64,000 nucleotides of DNA from Anaeromyces robustus (GCA_002104895.1 MCFG01000106.1:62001-126000), one strand, 5' to 3'; counted from the stretch's first letter, positions 41,801 through 53,855 are shown. The notes: generated by a model not told the origin, from the letters alone. Numbers and translations: made by a program.

Positions 41801-43481
41801 GAATTATAATAATGATAAAACCTTAGAAGAACATATTTTTTGTAATTATAGAGGATTATATAAGGCAATAGAAAATGATAATTTAAATATCGTTAAATTA
41901 TTCATCAACTATAGTAAAAAAAATTCTATAATTATTAATATTAATGATAAAAATAAAAATAAGAATGGATCATATCCATTACTGACAGCTATTGAAAAAA
42001 ATAATATAGAGATGGTTAAACTTCTTATCGATTATACTAATCATTATAACATGAAATTGACAATAAATGAAAAAAATCATAATGATTCCTATCCTCTATT
42101 GATTTCCATAATAAATAATAATATAGAAATGGTAAAATTATTCTTGGATTATGGTTATTGTCATGATATTCATATCATTATGAATGATAGAAATAAGGAG
42201 GGTAATTATCCTTTACTTGCTGCTATAAGGAATAATAATATGGATATTATTAAATTATTAATAAATAATAATAAAAATAAAATCAATGGAAATAATCTTA
42301 ATCATTCTTTTTTGAATTTATTACCTGAATCTAATGATGAAAATGAAAGTTTAAAACTATTATTCATAGAAGCTCTTCATCATGGAACTATTGACTTTAT
42401 TCAATTATTTATGGAATATAATACCAATCATCCTATTCTATTAAATATTAATAATGTAAGAAATAAAGATGAAGAAAATACAATATTATCCATTGCTATT
42501 GAAAACAATCATATTGATATTGTGAAACTTATTATTTCTTATGCTGATCAACATGGTTTTATTTTAAATATGAATGAAAAAAATCAATATGACAATATCA
42601 ATTTATTAACCAAAGTCATTAAAAATAATAATGAAGATATGGTTAAATTAATAATAGAATATGCGGATGAACATAATATTTTATTAACTATCAGTAAAAA
42701 TAATAAAAATGAAAAGGAAGAAGAAGAAGAAGAAGAAGATAATGATGATGGTTATGATGAAGAAGAAGATGAAGTAATAGGGGAAGAAAGTTCTATACTA
42801 TATAATATTGTTAGAAATAATAATATTAATATAATGAAATTAATTATGAACTATGCTTATAAACATAATTTATCCTTAACACCTAATGGTAATGAAGATT
42901 TAAAATTGCCTTTTTTGAGTGCTGCCCTAGAGAAAGAAAATATAGAAATGGTTAAACTATTAATAGATTATGCAAATAGACATCATATTATTATAAATAT
43001 TGTTAATAATAATTATAATAATACTCCTTATTCTTTTAATATTTTACAATATGCTAATGAAAAGAATAATTTAAATCTAGTTCAATTATTAATAAAATAT
43101 GCCAATGATCACAACATTTTATTAAATATCAATGAAGGTAATGATATGGTGTATAAAGCTATTTCTAATAACAATTGTGATCTTTTGAAATTATTAATAG
43201 AATATGCTGATGATCATCAGATGATATTAAATATTAATGGAAAAGATGACCATAATCTATTATTGATTGCCATGAATTATCATAATTTTGATATGATTAA
43301 ATTATTGATCCTCTATACAACCCATCATGAAATGGTTTTAAATATAAGTGAAAAGGATTATAATGGTAACAACAATAACAACAATAACAACGGCAGTAAT
43401 GATAATAATATTCTAATAAAAGAAGCTATTGCTAATTTTTATAGAGATATGAATATTCCAATGAATATAAATATTGTTTAA
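38844..43481 (+). CDS. Giant ankyrin-repeat protein, 1545 residues, single exon
   Basis: An uninterrupted 1545-residue frame made almost wholly of degenerate ankyrin-type units of about 35-40 residues. The recurring pattern is N-x-x-I-V-K-L-L-I-D/E-Y-A-x-x-H-x-I-L-L-N-I-N-E-K-D-x-x-G-N-Y/F-P-L-L-x-A-I, repeated roughly 35-40 times from about residue 55 to the end. The first 50 residues (SEEQLIENIKDKEVNEII) are the only part outside the pattern. Two acidic insertions interrupt it: a GAA-coded Glu run at about 611-621 and a Glu/Asp stretch at about 1290-1315. An AAC/AAT-coded Asn run lies near 1505. No signal peptide, membrane segment, catalytic domain or F-box is visible. Ankyrin solenoids bind proteins; the partner is unknown. 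The start is the ATG 38844 opening the frame. An antisense ankyrin relic lies just downstream. Confidence 0.95.
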   Translation: MLSEEQLIENIKDKEVNEIIIYFNENRIKSENFNHFNKTLLYFIKNDSSFEIIKFILRQQKDKRNVESLFYAIQTNNFKLADILLKYGADINGKIKDLDNGYDYCNIIEYCLDNNYLDINNLNYILKNNINIKVVTGRLICELIKDERDDILKIIFQHHFFDMTFIESVILNQFLIRCYKNREVLSDEQINQILIKYEPVIDINEKEYYGNYPLLQAINYSNKSVMELLMNYGDKYGIILNINEKDVWEHFPLLQALKVERNDNYLSYQNDIKIIDFVQQIINYSNRHEILLNINEIDEGKNFPLLQAINRNDFSVVKLLMDYGDCHHMIYDINGKDRLGIYPLLKAIENNNFDIVHLLFDYAQRHEIILNINDIDERGCYPLLLACENSNFDIFQLLLNYGNIHKVNFHINEKDDDGNFPLLQAVDNNNIYITKGLMDYADHHGILLNVNKENYYQKFPLLRAKKEGIYKLLIKYADDHDQLLDINKIGREGTFPLLLDSSDNNINKIKCLMEYSDTHNIILNINEKDDSDYSALETVIQENCSGVAKILIDYANDHKLFINIHERNRNEENRTLLQQAIIKKRYEIIKMLVEYANHHHLCLNSPDRHEEEEEEEEEEEYSSILMKGIYRNDLEFVQLLIDNAIQHNIILNLNEKNQDGDYSLLVAIKNNNIDMVKVFIEYQNHHHFVFNLNNINKNGDFALLKAIENNNAEMVQLLIEYAKSHQLILKMETNIKTSKGKKDVFPLQMAIKNNNMEIVHKLIDYYKENKIVVSWNEIDRRGCYPIIKIINDDNIDLIKTIILNDIRDNKGKNDGDNKSIPIMIKNINEKNKYGNFLLMDGIKYGNGTFIKFLFHLADDYGVLVQINDKDKKGNFPLLEAAHRKDDICLTKLLIQYATDHNYLLNINDKNNYQAYPLLIATMKENKEYIKLLIEYANQHHILLNILEKDKKGIDPIIMAIMKNNYEIFELFIEYIEDHEHEFNFNLNYNNDKTLEEHIFCNYRGLYKAIENDNLNIVKLFINYSKKNSIIININDKNKNKNGSYPLLTAIEKNNIEMVKLLIDYTNHYNMKLTINEKNHNDSYPLLISIINNNIEMVKLFLDYGYCHDIHIIMNDRNKEGNYPLLAAIRNNNMDIIKLLINNNKNKINGNNLNHSFLNLLPESNDENESLKLLFIEALHHGTIDFIQLFMEYNTNHPILLNINNVRNKDEENTILSIAIENNHIDIVKLIISYADQHGFILNMNEKNQYDNINLLTKVIKNNNEDMVKLIIEYADEHNILLTISKNNKNEKEEEEEEEDNDDGYDEEEDEVIGEESSILYNIVRNNNINIMKLIMNYAYKHNLSLTPNGNEDLKLPFLSAALEKENIEMVKLLIDYANRHHIIINIVNNNYNNTPYSFNILQYANEKNNLNLVQLLIKYANDHNILLNINEGNDMVYKAISNNNCDLLKLLIEYADDHQMILNINGKDDHNLLLIAMNYHNFDMIKLLILYTTHHEMVLNISEKDYNGNNNNNNNNGSNDNNILIKEAIANFYRDMNIPMNINIV

Positions 43482-43767
43482 AATAAATTGAATAAAAAAA
43501 TATAAATAAAAGAATGATAATTTTATATTAATTTTTTAATTTTTTCTTCTAATATATATATATATATATATATATTTTATTATATATATAAATGAATTTA
43601 TTATTTAAATTTTTTTTATTATTATTGTTATTAATAATTTTTTGATTTGGTAAATATGTATATTTATGTTTTTATTATTAATCTATATATATATATATTT
43701 AATATGTTTTATGTTTCTTTAAATAATCAAATTCAATTCAATTCAATTAAATTAAATTTAAGTATTA

Positions 43768-44075
43768 TGATTCTTTTTTATTTTTAACTATTAAAGGTGT
43801 TATATCATTTTATTTTTTTTTTTTTTTTTTTTTTTTTATTTTTTTTTTTAACTTTTAAAATAAACACAGTGTATCACATTGTGTTTATTTAAATATTTTA
43901 GTTTAGTTTCATTTCCCTTTATTAATATTTACATTAACTTTATATTCAATTAAATATTTTACTGTAATTTCATTTTTACATTGCCATATTAAAGGTATAT
44001 TACCATTTAGTTACATCCCCTCCATATTCAATTAAATATTTCACTATATTTCATTTATATTTTTATGTAGACATT
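43768..44075 (-). pseudogene. Decayed ankyrin-repeat gene fragment, antisense to the intact ankyrin gene
   Basis: Reverse-strand translation in pieces gives ankyrin signatures broken by stops and frameshifts. In reading order: LHKNINEI (about 44070-44045), VKYLIEYGGDVT (about 44044-44009), GNIPLIWQCKNE then VKYLIEYKVNVNIN (about 44005-43925), a damaged stretch, and NDITPLIVKNKKES (about 43809-43768), then a stop. The units use the canonical VKYLIEYGADVN style rather than the NIVKLLIDYAN style of the gene at 38844, so this looks like the remains of a different ankyrin gene, not a simple inverted copy. It has no start, no intact frame longer than about 35 codons, and ends 290 bases from the stop of the convergent intact gene. 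Confidence 0.75.
43859..43892. repeat. Near-perfect inverted repeat inside the ankyrin relic
   Basis: AAATAAACACAGTG and CATTGTGTTTATTT form 14-base arms with one mismatch around a short spacer. Because it lies within the relic it may be accidental, arising from decay, or a small hairpin. It is not a bacterial-type terminator in this eukaryotic context. Confidence 0.7.
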
Positions 44076-44517
44076 TGTATATATATATAAATTTTCAATA
44101 AGAAGTTATTTTAAAATTTTTAGTTATTTAATAATCCAAAAGTATGAATTTTTTGTATTAACAGCTAATACATAAAATGAATATATATTTCTTCTTTATT
44201 TAGTTTTTTATTTTTTCAAATTTGCCTTTTTAAATGATTTATTATAATTTTTTTAATTTTTATTACTTCTAGTTTGATGGTTCATTTATCTTTAAAGAAA
44301 TTTTTTATTTAAATTTAATTAAATATAATAGGTATATAATGTAGTGTTTTTGATAATATTTTATTAAAAGTAAAAAATATACCTTAATCCACCAATAGAA
44401 TTAATTTAAAATAAATATAATAAAAATCAAAAATCTAAAAAAAAAAAAAAAAAAAAAAAATTACAAGTTATAATTTTTAATTTTTTTTTTTAAGAAATAT
44501 AATAAGAAATTAAAAAA

Positions 44518-45916
44518 ATGATCGTTAACGTAAGAATAATTTTCACATTATCTATTATTATTTATTTTTTTAAAATATATTTATTAAAATAAACTCGTTT
44601 ATTTTATACAAACATAAATTTTCATAAAAAATTTGGATTTTTATATATTTTAATTTTTATTTTTTTCTTTCTAAAACAAAGATTTTAATTTTTTAAATTT
44701 TGGATTTCTTTATTTGAGAACATGTCAAATTTATTTTATACACGTTTTATCCAATTAAATAATATTAAAATAAAAAGATAATTTGATATAACAACAATAA
44801 AAAAAAAAGAATTCTGATAAACAATTTAAAAATATTTTATTTTATTATGTAATACTGAACTATAGAATTTCATATATTTTTCAAATTAAATGTTACATCA
44901 ATCCATTAATAATTAATAAATTCATAATACTAAAATACTATTTGTATATTATTTTTTTAAATAATTAATTTTAAATTTAATATTACAAATTATTATAATA
45001 AATACGTAATGATTTTAAACCATAAAATTATTTATTCATAATTTATAATTTAAAAAATGAATTTATAATAAATGTTGAGAAATATTATAACAATTTAATT
45101 GAAAATTATAATATCAGTTATATGATCATCAAATTTATACATGATTTTATAAATAAAATTATTTCATTTAAATAATTTTACAATATATACATTAATTAAT
45201 AATAACAAGAATCATACTAATTATTTTATTATTATATATTTTTTTGTAATTAGGGTGTTGTTAACCCAAAACCTTTCTTAAATGAACTTACTGGTAAACC
45301 CATTATTGTAAAACTTAAATGGGGTATGGAATACAAGGGTTATCTTACTTCCGTCGATTCTTACATGAATTTACAAGTAAATAATTTTATTTTATTTAAT
45401 ATATATATATTAGAATTTTTAAATAAAATAATAATTGATTATTAATTAATTGTTAAATATTATAATTATTGTTTTTTTATATATAATTTTTTTATTAAAT
45501 ATAATTCAATTTTATAGTTAGCAAATACTGAAGAATATATTGATGGTGCTTCTACTGGTGTTTTAGGAGAAGTTTTAATTCGGTAAAGAATTTATCTTTT
45601 TTAAGTTGAATCAATATATTATTAATTATATTATCAATTATATTATTTATTATTAAATATTTAAATATTTATTAAAGATTATATATTATAATTTTCAATG
45701 TAAATTAATTTTATTCATTACTAATTCTTATAAATTATTTGTTATTATTATATATTATTACTTATATTTTTAATTATAAAATAATATATTACTTGATTAT
45801 AATTAATTCAAATGTATAATATTAATTTTTGGAATAATTATTTATATTTTAAAAGTTGTAACAATGTTTTATACATTCGTGAAATTAAGGAAGATGATGA
45901 TGAAATGGAAAGCTAA
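44518..45916 (+). CDS. SNRPF: Small nuclear ribonucleoprotein Sm F, 4 exons
   Basis: Predicted 86 residues, exactly the length of human SmF, a core subunit of the heptameric Sm ring on spliceosomal U1, U2, U4 and U5 snRNAs. Exons: 44518-44529, 45254-45376, 45518-45582, 45856-45916; all introns GT-AG with the frame kept (Arg codon CG|T split at the last junction). Sm1 motif: [20 protein letters not shown] through [14 protein letters not shown]. Sm2 motif: [14 protein letters not shown]. The tail is acidic (EDDDEMES). The first exon is only 12 coding bases (MIVN) and is separated by a 724-base intron, much longer than its neighbours. No in-frame ATG lies next to exon 2, so a remote start is required; the ATG followed by AAC|GTAAGA is the best candidate. 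Confidence 0.96.
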
Positions 45917-46445
45917 ATTAGATTTAAATTAACATTTATCAATATTTAAATTTTTTTTATACTTTAAACCTTTTATAAAAGAAGTTTACAAACTAAAAGA
46001 AAACAAAAATATTATTAACAATAATAACAAGCAAATAAACTAACATCAGGAATATATATATTTTTATTTTATCAATGATACTATAATCAAATAAGATTTT
46101 TGGAATCATTAAGAAAAAAATAATATTTCAATTTTAATTATTAAAAGAAAATATATTTATCTTTTTTTTTATATTAATTTAATATTTTTTTATTAATTTT
46201 ATTTTAAAAATTTTCAAAAATAATCATAATAAAAAGAAAAAATATAACATATATAATTATGTATATAACATACACACACAATTATTAATAATAAAATAAT
46301 AAAAAACAATTTAAAAAACAAAACAAAACAAAGCAAAACAAAACGAAACAAAACACAAAAAAATAGTATTTGTAATTTTTGTATTTATTACAAAAAATGA
46401 AATGGTAAATTTAATATTAATTATTTGAAATTAAAAATTTTCTAT

Positions 46446-46516
46446 TTTATTTATTTTATTTTATTTTATTTTATTTTATTTTATTTTATTTTATTTTTAT
46501 TTTTATTTTTATTTTT
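46446..46516. repeat. (TTTTA)n microsatellite
   Basis: About 10-13 copies of the pentamer TTTTA, running into TTTTTA variants, in the SmF-ArfGAP interval. Confidence 0.85.
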
Positions 46517-46779
46517 TCCTTTTATTATTAATTATGTCTTTTTTGTATGTATTTATTATTATTTTTATTACTAGTTTTTTATTTAATTATTGTTATTACT
46601 AATAAAAATTATTATTATATTATTGTCTATTCTTTTATTTTTATTTTTTTTTATGTTAATGTTAATCGTTAATTTAAAGTTTTTTTTTTTTTTTTTTTTT
46701 TTTATTTTCATTACTAAAGTTTATAAAGTATTTATTTACTTCAGTAAACTATTGATTTATATTACTAAATAAAATTAAT

Positions 46780-46822
46780 AATAATAATAATAATAATAAT
46801 TATTATTATTATTATTATTATT
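46780..46822. repeat. Perfect (TAA)n/(TTA)n inverted repeat
   Basis: Seven AAT triplets meet seven ATT triplets around a single T, giving 21-base perfect arms. It is the same architecture as the repeat in DCC1 intron 1. Confidence 0.9.
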
Positions 46823-47243
46823 TTTACTTCAGAAGATGACTTTCAATTATAATTATTTAATCATTTATTACTTCAGAAGATTATTATTTTATTATTTTAG
46901 AGAATTATTAATATTTTAAAAATAAAATATTAATATATAAATAATTTTTTAGAAGATTATGATTTTTTTTTTCTTCTTTGAATGTATTATTTAGAACAAA
47001 AATTATAAGAAAATATTAAACTATTTTTAATAGTTTTTTTTTGGTATATTCATTAAGAGAAATTATAAATTATTTGTTAATTATTTATGCTTTATTTTGT
47101 TTTATGTTTTTGGTATCATGAATATAAATTGTTATTAATTTAATAAAACTTTGTTACAATTTATTGTATACTTAATTTTTAATTCTTTTTTTTATATATT
47201 ATTTTTTGAGTATGATTTTTAGTTATTATAGTTATAATTATTA

Positions 47244-47417
47244 TTAGTTCTGTACAGTATAATTATGTTGCGATTTCTTTTTATAAAAGTAAATTTTTTT
47301 ATTATCAATTTTATAATTATTCGTTTTGCACACACTATCAATTAATACTTTATTAAAAAGTGATGAACTTCGAGGTGCATATATTGGATGATTACCAAAA
47401 GTTTGCCTTTTTTCAGA

Positions 47418-47462
<45 letters not shown>

Positions 47463-47487
47463 ATTATTATTATTATTATTATTAATT

Positions 47488-47519
<32 letters not shown>

Positions 47520-49467
47520 TATATTAATATTATAATTAGAAGTATAATTATATTTGTTGTTACTATAAGAATAGTTATGATTAAGGTTATTATTATTGTT
47601 ATTATATTTTTTGATATTATTATGATAATTATTATTATTATTGTTGGTATTTAAAGAATAGCTATGATCAAGAATATTATTATTTATATTATTATTATTA
47701 TATGAGTTAATATTATAAGAATATCTACAATTAAGAACATTATTATTAATATTATCATTGTTAGTTACGTTATTCTTTACATTCTTTATATTCATATTTA
47801 TATCAATTAAGGAATTATTTTTATTATCATTTGTATAATTATTCTTACTATTATTATTATTGTTATTATTATTGGAGATATAATCAAAATTGAAATAATC
47901 ATGATTATTTTTTGTTCTCGTTGAATTAGAAGAAATATTGATAGGAGTAACATTAGATGTAATATCAATAAATATATTTTCTTTTTCATCTATTAAAAAT
48001 GGATTGAAAGGGTTATTGCTTTGAAAACTATGCCTCTTTTTTAATTTCATTTCTTTATTATTATTAGTTTCAGATTGTTTTATTCTAGTAGATTGGAATT
48101 TATGCATATTATAATATTCTATTTCATTGAAGGATTTTGATAAATTTGTTGATGATAATTCATTATGATTATTATTAGAATTTATATCATCACTTTCCGA
48201 TCCTGAAATTTCCTGCTATTTTATAATTAGATATATATATTTGATGATTTTTTTTTTTTTAAAAAAAAAAAAAAGATTATTAATATTATGATACTTATTA
48301 ATATTTCAAATTTTTTATTATTATTTCAATTTTTTATTCATATATTTTAATATAGATTATATTGGGTAAAAATATTTTTTTCATAAAATTTAAATTTATG
48401 GATATGAATCATTAAAAAAAAAAAAAAATTCAAATATAAATATTTTATATTGTATTTCAAAATTTATATATATTATATTATATTTTAATATATGCATATA
48501 ATTATTATTATTTTAATTATTTATTTTTAAATTAAAAACTTTAATTAATATTATTTATTCACAATTAAACTCCTTATTTCTTTTCAACTGATCATTTATA
48601 TATTTATAATAAAGCAAATAATACAAATATAATTATAAATTAAGCTTATAAATATATATATATTTATATCATAAAAATGGAAAAAAAAAAATTTTTTTAC
48701 TTGGTGCTTTCCTTTAATTAGATTATGACTATTTGTTACACAATAACATAATTCTTACTTTTATACTATGTATTGGTTCTTTTTCTTGATATTTAAAAAA
48801 AAAAAAAAAAAAAAGAAAGATAATAAATTAAAATAACTTACCATATCCAATGAATCTTGTACTTTATACCATTTTTTATTTATATATTTATCTCTTACAT
48901 ATTTCTTTAGTGCAGGCATTGGTGTATTATTATGATTTGGTTCTGAAATATTATCATTCCAATTAGCTAACCATATACTTTTTGCTATTTTATTACCTCC
49001 ATTTCGAAGTCCATTTACTTCTTCCTTTGTAAATGTTGAAAGTGAAATATTTTTTACTCTGTGATTGAGTTCTCGAAGGAGACCACTACATTCAGTACAT
49101 ATAAACGTATTTACACTTAGATTAACATATGTTATTACTCTGCAGATAATTAAAAAAATATTGGGAATTAATTATATTACATAAAATTATAATAATAAAA
49201 AAATATGGATAAATATATAAATAATAGATATAATTATATATAATTAATATATAATTATTATTATTATATACTTTGAAGTACAGTCGAAACATTTTTTATT
49301 CTAAAGAAATATTTAAATTATTTAATATGAAAAATTGAATATCAATTAGTATACTATTTAATATATTATATAAATATATTGTATCAAAATACCTCTTCTA
49401 ATTTCATTAAATCCCTTATTATACGCTCATTTTTTTCATTTTGCTTTTTTAACTGAAAAGGATTCAT
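47244..49467 (-). CDS. AGFG-type ArfGAP with NPF motifs, 4 exons
   Basis: Predicted 457 residues; exons 49467-49393, 49300-49272, 49139-48842, 48215-47244. The N-terminal ArfGAP domain (residues 26-134) has the zinc finger C29-x2-C32-x16-C49-x2-C52 and the catalytic arginine at position five after the last cysteine (R57, SGLLRELN). The split finger reassembles exactly only with these splice sites. The segment HRVKNISLSTFTKEEV and the following IWLANW fit AGFG/HRB proteins rather than ASAP or ADAP types. Known role of the family: GTP hydrolysis on Arf and endocytic adaptor function. NPF tripeptides at residues 2-4, 202-204 and 205-207 are EH-domain ligands, as in AGFG1. No FG repeats are visible. 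The C-terminal half is Asn-rich low complexity encoded by AAT runs. Confidence 0.88.
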
Positions 49468-50748
49468 TTTTTATTAAAAGTTATATTTTATATTTTTTAT
49501 GTAATATTAAATAGTATTTTTAATGAATTTATATTAATATTTTAACATCAATAATACATATTCAATAATTTTTTATTGAATGTTTATTTAAGTTTTTTAT
49601 TATTTGGTACTGGAAAAATAAATCCTTGATATTTTTTATAATTATTACTTATTAGTTTTATTAGATTAATTTAAAATTAATTGTTAATTATATGTTATAT
49701 TATTTTTTTTAAAATTGTTTTTTTATTATAATAATAATTATTTTTTTTAATTTTTATTTTATTTAATTTTTAATTATATACTTAAGTTTTGTTATAATTT
49801 ATTTATATATTTTATTTTTTATTACTATTTTTTTAATATCTTCATATTGAATTGAATTATTTTAATTATTATTCTTTATATATATTGGTTATTATTTATT
49901 ATTTTACATATACTTGATATATATATATATATTTTTTTTTGAGTTTTTTTTTTAAATATTATTTAAAGAATTATTTGAAAATTTAATTATTATTTTCTGT
50001 TATTATAAATAATAACTTTTCTTAAAAGTTAAAATTTTATTTAGTTATATGTAATAACTATTTAAGAATTAATAATAATAAAGAAGAAAGATAAAAAATT
50101 AAAAAAAAATAAAAAAAAAGTTTTTTCTTAATGAAAAATTAAAAATATTATAAAATAATGAATATAATCAACCATTTATTAATAAATAAATTTAATTATA
50201 GAAATAAATTTATTCGAGTATATACTTATATATTACATAATATATAAATTAAAATTTTTAATATGAATATTGAATTATTTATTTGTTCGAATTTTTTTAT
50301 ATTAAAATGAGAGATAAAATATTTTTACATTTATTAATAAAATAATAATGAAATATTTTTATATTAATATAAATTATTATTAGAAATACAAGGAAGTAAG
50401 TAAATAACTTTAATTAATAAAAAACATATAATTAAAAAAAAAAAAAGGAACAAACAAAAAAAAAATAAAAAAAAAAGAAAAAAAAAAAAAAAAAAAAAGA
50501 AAAATGAAAATATCATGAAGAATTAATATATAATACAAATATAATCTAATATACAAACTAATACAAATTTTTGGTTTCATTTTTAAATTTTTTAGAGTTT
50601 TATTATATAAAATAAATATATTATAATATATGGGAAAGGCTCATTTATTTAATTTATGGTAAGAACCACATTTTTACTTTATATTGATTAAACTTTTTTC
50701 TTCATTAATTTTAATTAAAATGTTAAAAAATATGTTTAATTTAATATA

Positions 50749-51084
<336 letters not shown>

Positions 51085-51467
51085 TAATGTAGTTAAAAAT
51101 GTTTTTATTAATATTTAATTTATTTTATAACAAAAATCGTTTTTAACTAAAACATGTTTTCGTTTTTTATTATTATTTGTTTGTTCATTTATACTTCATA
51201 TTCATTTATATAAATTTATATTCACTTTTTTTTTTCTTTATTATTCAAAATTGCAAACAAAATAAATAATGACAAATATTTGTATTTTTTTTATTTATAA
51301 TTATTATAGTTAATTAATTATATTTTTAAGCAATGTTAAATTATAATTAATAATAATTAAAATATTTAACACATTCAATACAAATAAATATATTTACTTT
51401 ATTACTCTTTTCTTATTAATTATTACTATTATAGAGTTACTTATGGGCAATTGATAATAGTAGAGTT

Positions 51468-51619
51468 ATAAAATATAAAATATAAAATATAAAATATAAA
51501 ATATAAAATATAAAATATAAAATATAAAATATAAAATATAAAATATAAAATATAAAATATAAAATATAAAATATAAAATATAAAATATAAAATATAAAAT
51601 ATAAAATATAAAATATAAA
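51468..51619. repeat. 7-base microsatellite (AAATATA)n
   Basis: About 21 perfect copies of AAATATA. Read on the minus strand it yields a meaningless FYILYFI peptide repeat. Confidence 0.95.
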
Positions 51620-51834
51620 GATTAATATTAATAACAATAAAATGTTATATTTTATATTTATTATTATTATAATTATTATTATAAAAATATTAATACTAAA
51701 TATTAATAATTTGAATGGGTGATAATTTTTTTTTTCTTATTGTAAATCCTTTTTTTTTAACAATAGTTAATGAATATACATAATCCATAGTTAAAAAAAA
51801 ATCATGCATAGTATTTTCAAGAATAAATATTATA

Positions 51835-52060
<226 letters not shown>

Positions 52061-53618
52061 TATATATATGTAAATAAATATGCAATTCTATTATATATTT
52101 ATTAAATAATTAATAATAAATAAATTAAAATAATTGTTCTAAGAATTTTATTTAACATGTTTTAAATAATTAATCAAATCAATATTATTAATAATATAGA
52201 GTTAATAATCATAACTTTTACTATTAATATATTATTATTATGATATAATAATAGCAATTAATAATAATTGTAATTAAATTATTATTGTAATAGAATAACA
52301 TTTTTTAGTAAAATTTAATAAAATTTAACATAAAAATTGTTATAAAAAAAAGAAAATTTTAAATCGCATATGAATATTATTTTATATATTAAAGAAATAA
52401 ATAAAGGATTAAAAAAATTTAATGAATTATTTAAGGAATTTTTAGTGAAAAGTAATATAAACAATTTTATATATTTTTCTTTGTTAAAAAAATTATATAT
52501 ATAAAAAGATAAAATATTATACAATAGATTTTCAAGTAATTAAAAAAAAAAATTTATTTGAAAAGTTTAAAATTTTTTATTGTTTAAATATAGAAAGATA
52601 GAAAATTCGATTAAATCTTTCCTTTTATTATTTTTATTTTTGCCTAAATACTTTTATATTGTTAAGTTAAATATTTGTATAAAAAAACAAATACTATATA
52701 AAAATAAAAAATAAATAAAATCACCAAAGTTGAAATATATATTATCATTATATATTATTACATAATTTATATATTATGATATTATCTGTATATTTATAGA
52801 TCATATAATAATACGTCATATAAAAATAATTATATATATTATATAAAAAACAAAACTTTTTCCATCATTTCAAGACATTGTTAAATATGATATGTACAAA
52901 ATTATTATTACATTACTTTAATAGAAAATATAAAAATTACTTTATGGTTGCATTTAGATTATTTCAAATATAAGTAATATATTATGTTTTTCTAAAAAAA
53001 TTTATATATATATTCATATAAATAATTATTAATTAATAAATGAATATATAAACAAAAAATAATATAAATAAATATGTTATATATATTTGAATTATTTTTT
53101 TTTATATATTATTTTATTTTTATTACTTTTTTTATGTTATACTTTTTATATATATATATTATATATTTTATTATTTTTAATTTACATATCTATTATTATA
53201 TAGTAAAAAAATATATTATTATTTTTATATGAGATAATAATATTATAAAATAGTGTTAAAAGATTATTCTACTATTTATATTTTATATTATTTGTATTAT
53301 TATTTTGTATTTTTTTATAAGAATTATATTATTTTATTAATTGTATAGTATATATATTAATTTATATATATATATATTTATTTATATTTATTATTTATTT
53401 TATATTATTTTATTATTTTATTTTTATTTTATATTATTTTATTTTTTATTTTTATTTTATATTATCATTCTATTTTTATTTTTATTTTTATTTTATTTAT
53501 TTTTTTTTATTTTAAATTTATGGTATAATTATTTTTTGATTCGCTTGCTACTTTTCTATGCTATTATTATATAGATAAATATATAATTTTTAATTTTTTT
53601 TATAATATTAAAGAATTA

Positions 53619-53811
53619 TTATTTATCATTTTCTTTGATAAGTTTTATAAAGTTCTTTAATTCAATATAACTTTCGGTTTCAAGTTCTTCTTTAGGGAAT
53701 CCATAACAAGTTTTATCAACTATAATATTTATAAATTAAAATATATATATTTACAAAAAAAAGTATTTATATAGATATTTTTTTATAAATATATAATTTG
53801 TTAGTTATTAG

Positions 53812-53855
<44 letters not shown>

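Larger units (their letters stand above)
43482..44517. other. Intergenic between ankyrin gene and SmF, holding an antisense ankyrin relic
   Basis: Contains A/T repeats (TA run at 43554-43575), a T run at about 43812-43850, the minus-strand ankyrin remnant described separately, and an A run near 44437-44460 shortly before the SmF start. No intact gene other than the relic is seen. Confidence 0.65.
45917..47243. other. Convergent intergenic SmF to ArfGAP
   Basis: A/T-rich, with an AAAAC/AAAAG-type repeat near 46318-46352, a TTTTA array (46446-46516), a T run at 46681-46702 and an AAT/ATT hairpin repeat (46780-46822). No gene is seen. Confidence 0.65.

Noticed and set aside
43859-43892. Inverted repeat as a transcription terminator for the ankyrin gene
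   Set aside because: Eukaryotic mRNA ends are not defined this way, and the repeat falls inside the antisense ankyrin relic.
44530-45253. Possible box C/D snoRNA in SmF intron 1
   Set aside because: Isolated CTGA and TGAT words occur, but no paired C and D boxes with a terminal stem could be found.
47388-47654. Plus-strand poly-Ile frame
   Set aside because: Shadow of the Asn-rich coding strand of the ArfGAP gene.
51437-51637. FYILYFI repeat peptide on the minus strand
   Set aside because: A translation of a 7-base microsatellite; a frame of 7-base units cycles every 21 bases and produces such peptides without selection.
52315-52524. 69-residue minus-strand frame with mixed composition
   Set aside because: Less repetitive than others, but no family pattern, no neighbouring exons in phase and strong F/N/I/Y bias; not supportable as a gene.
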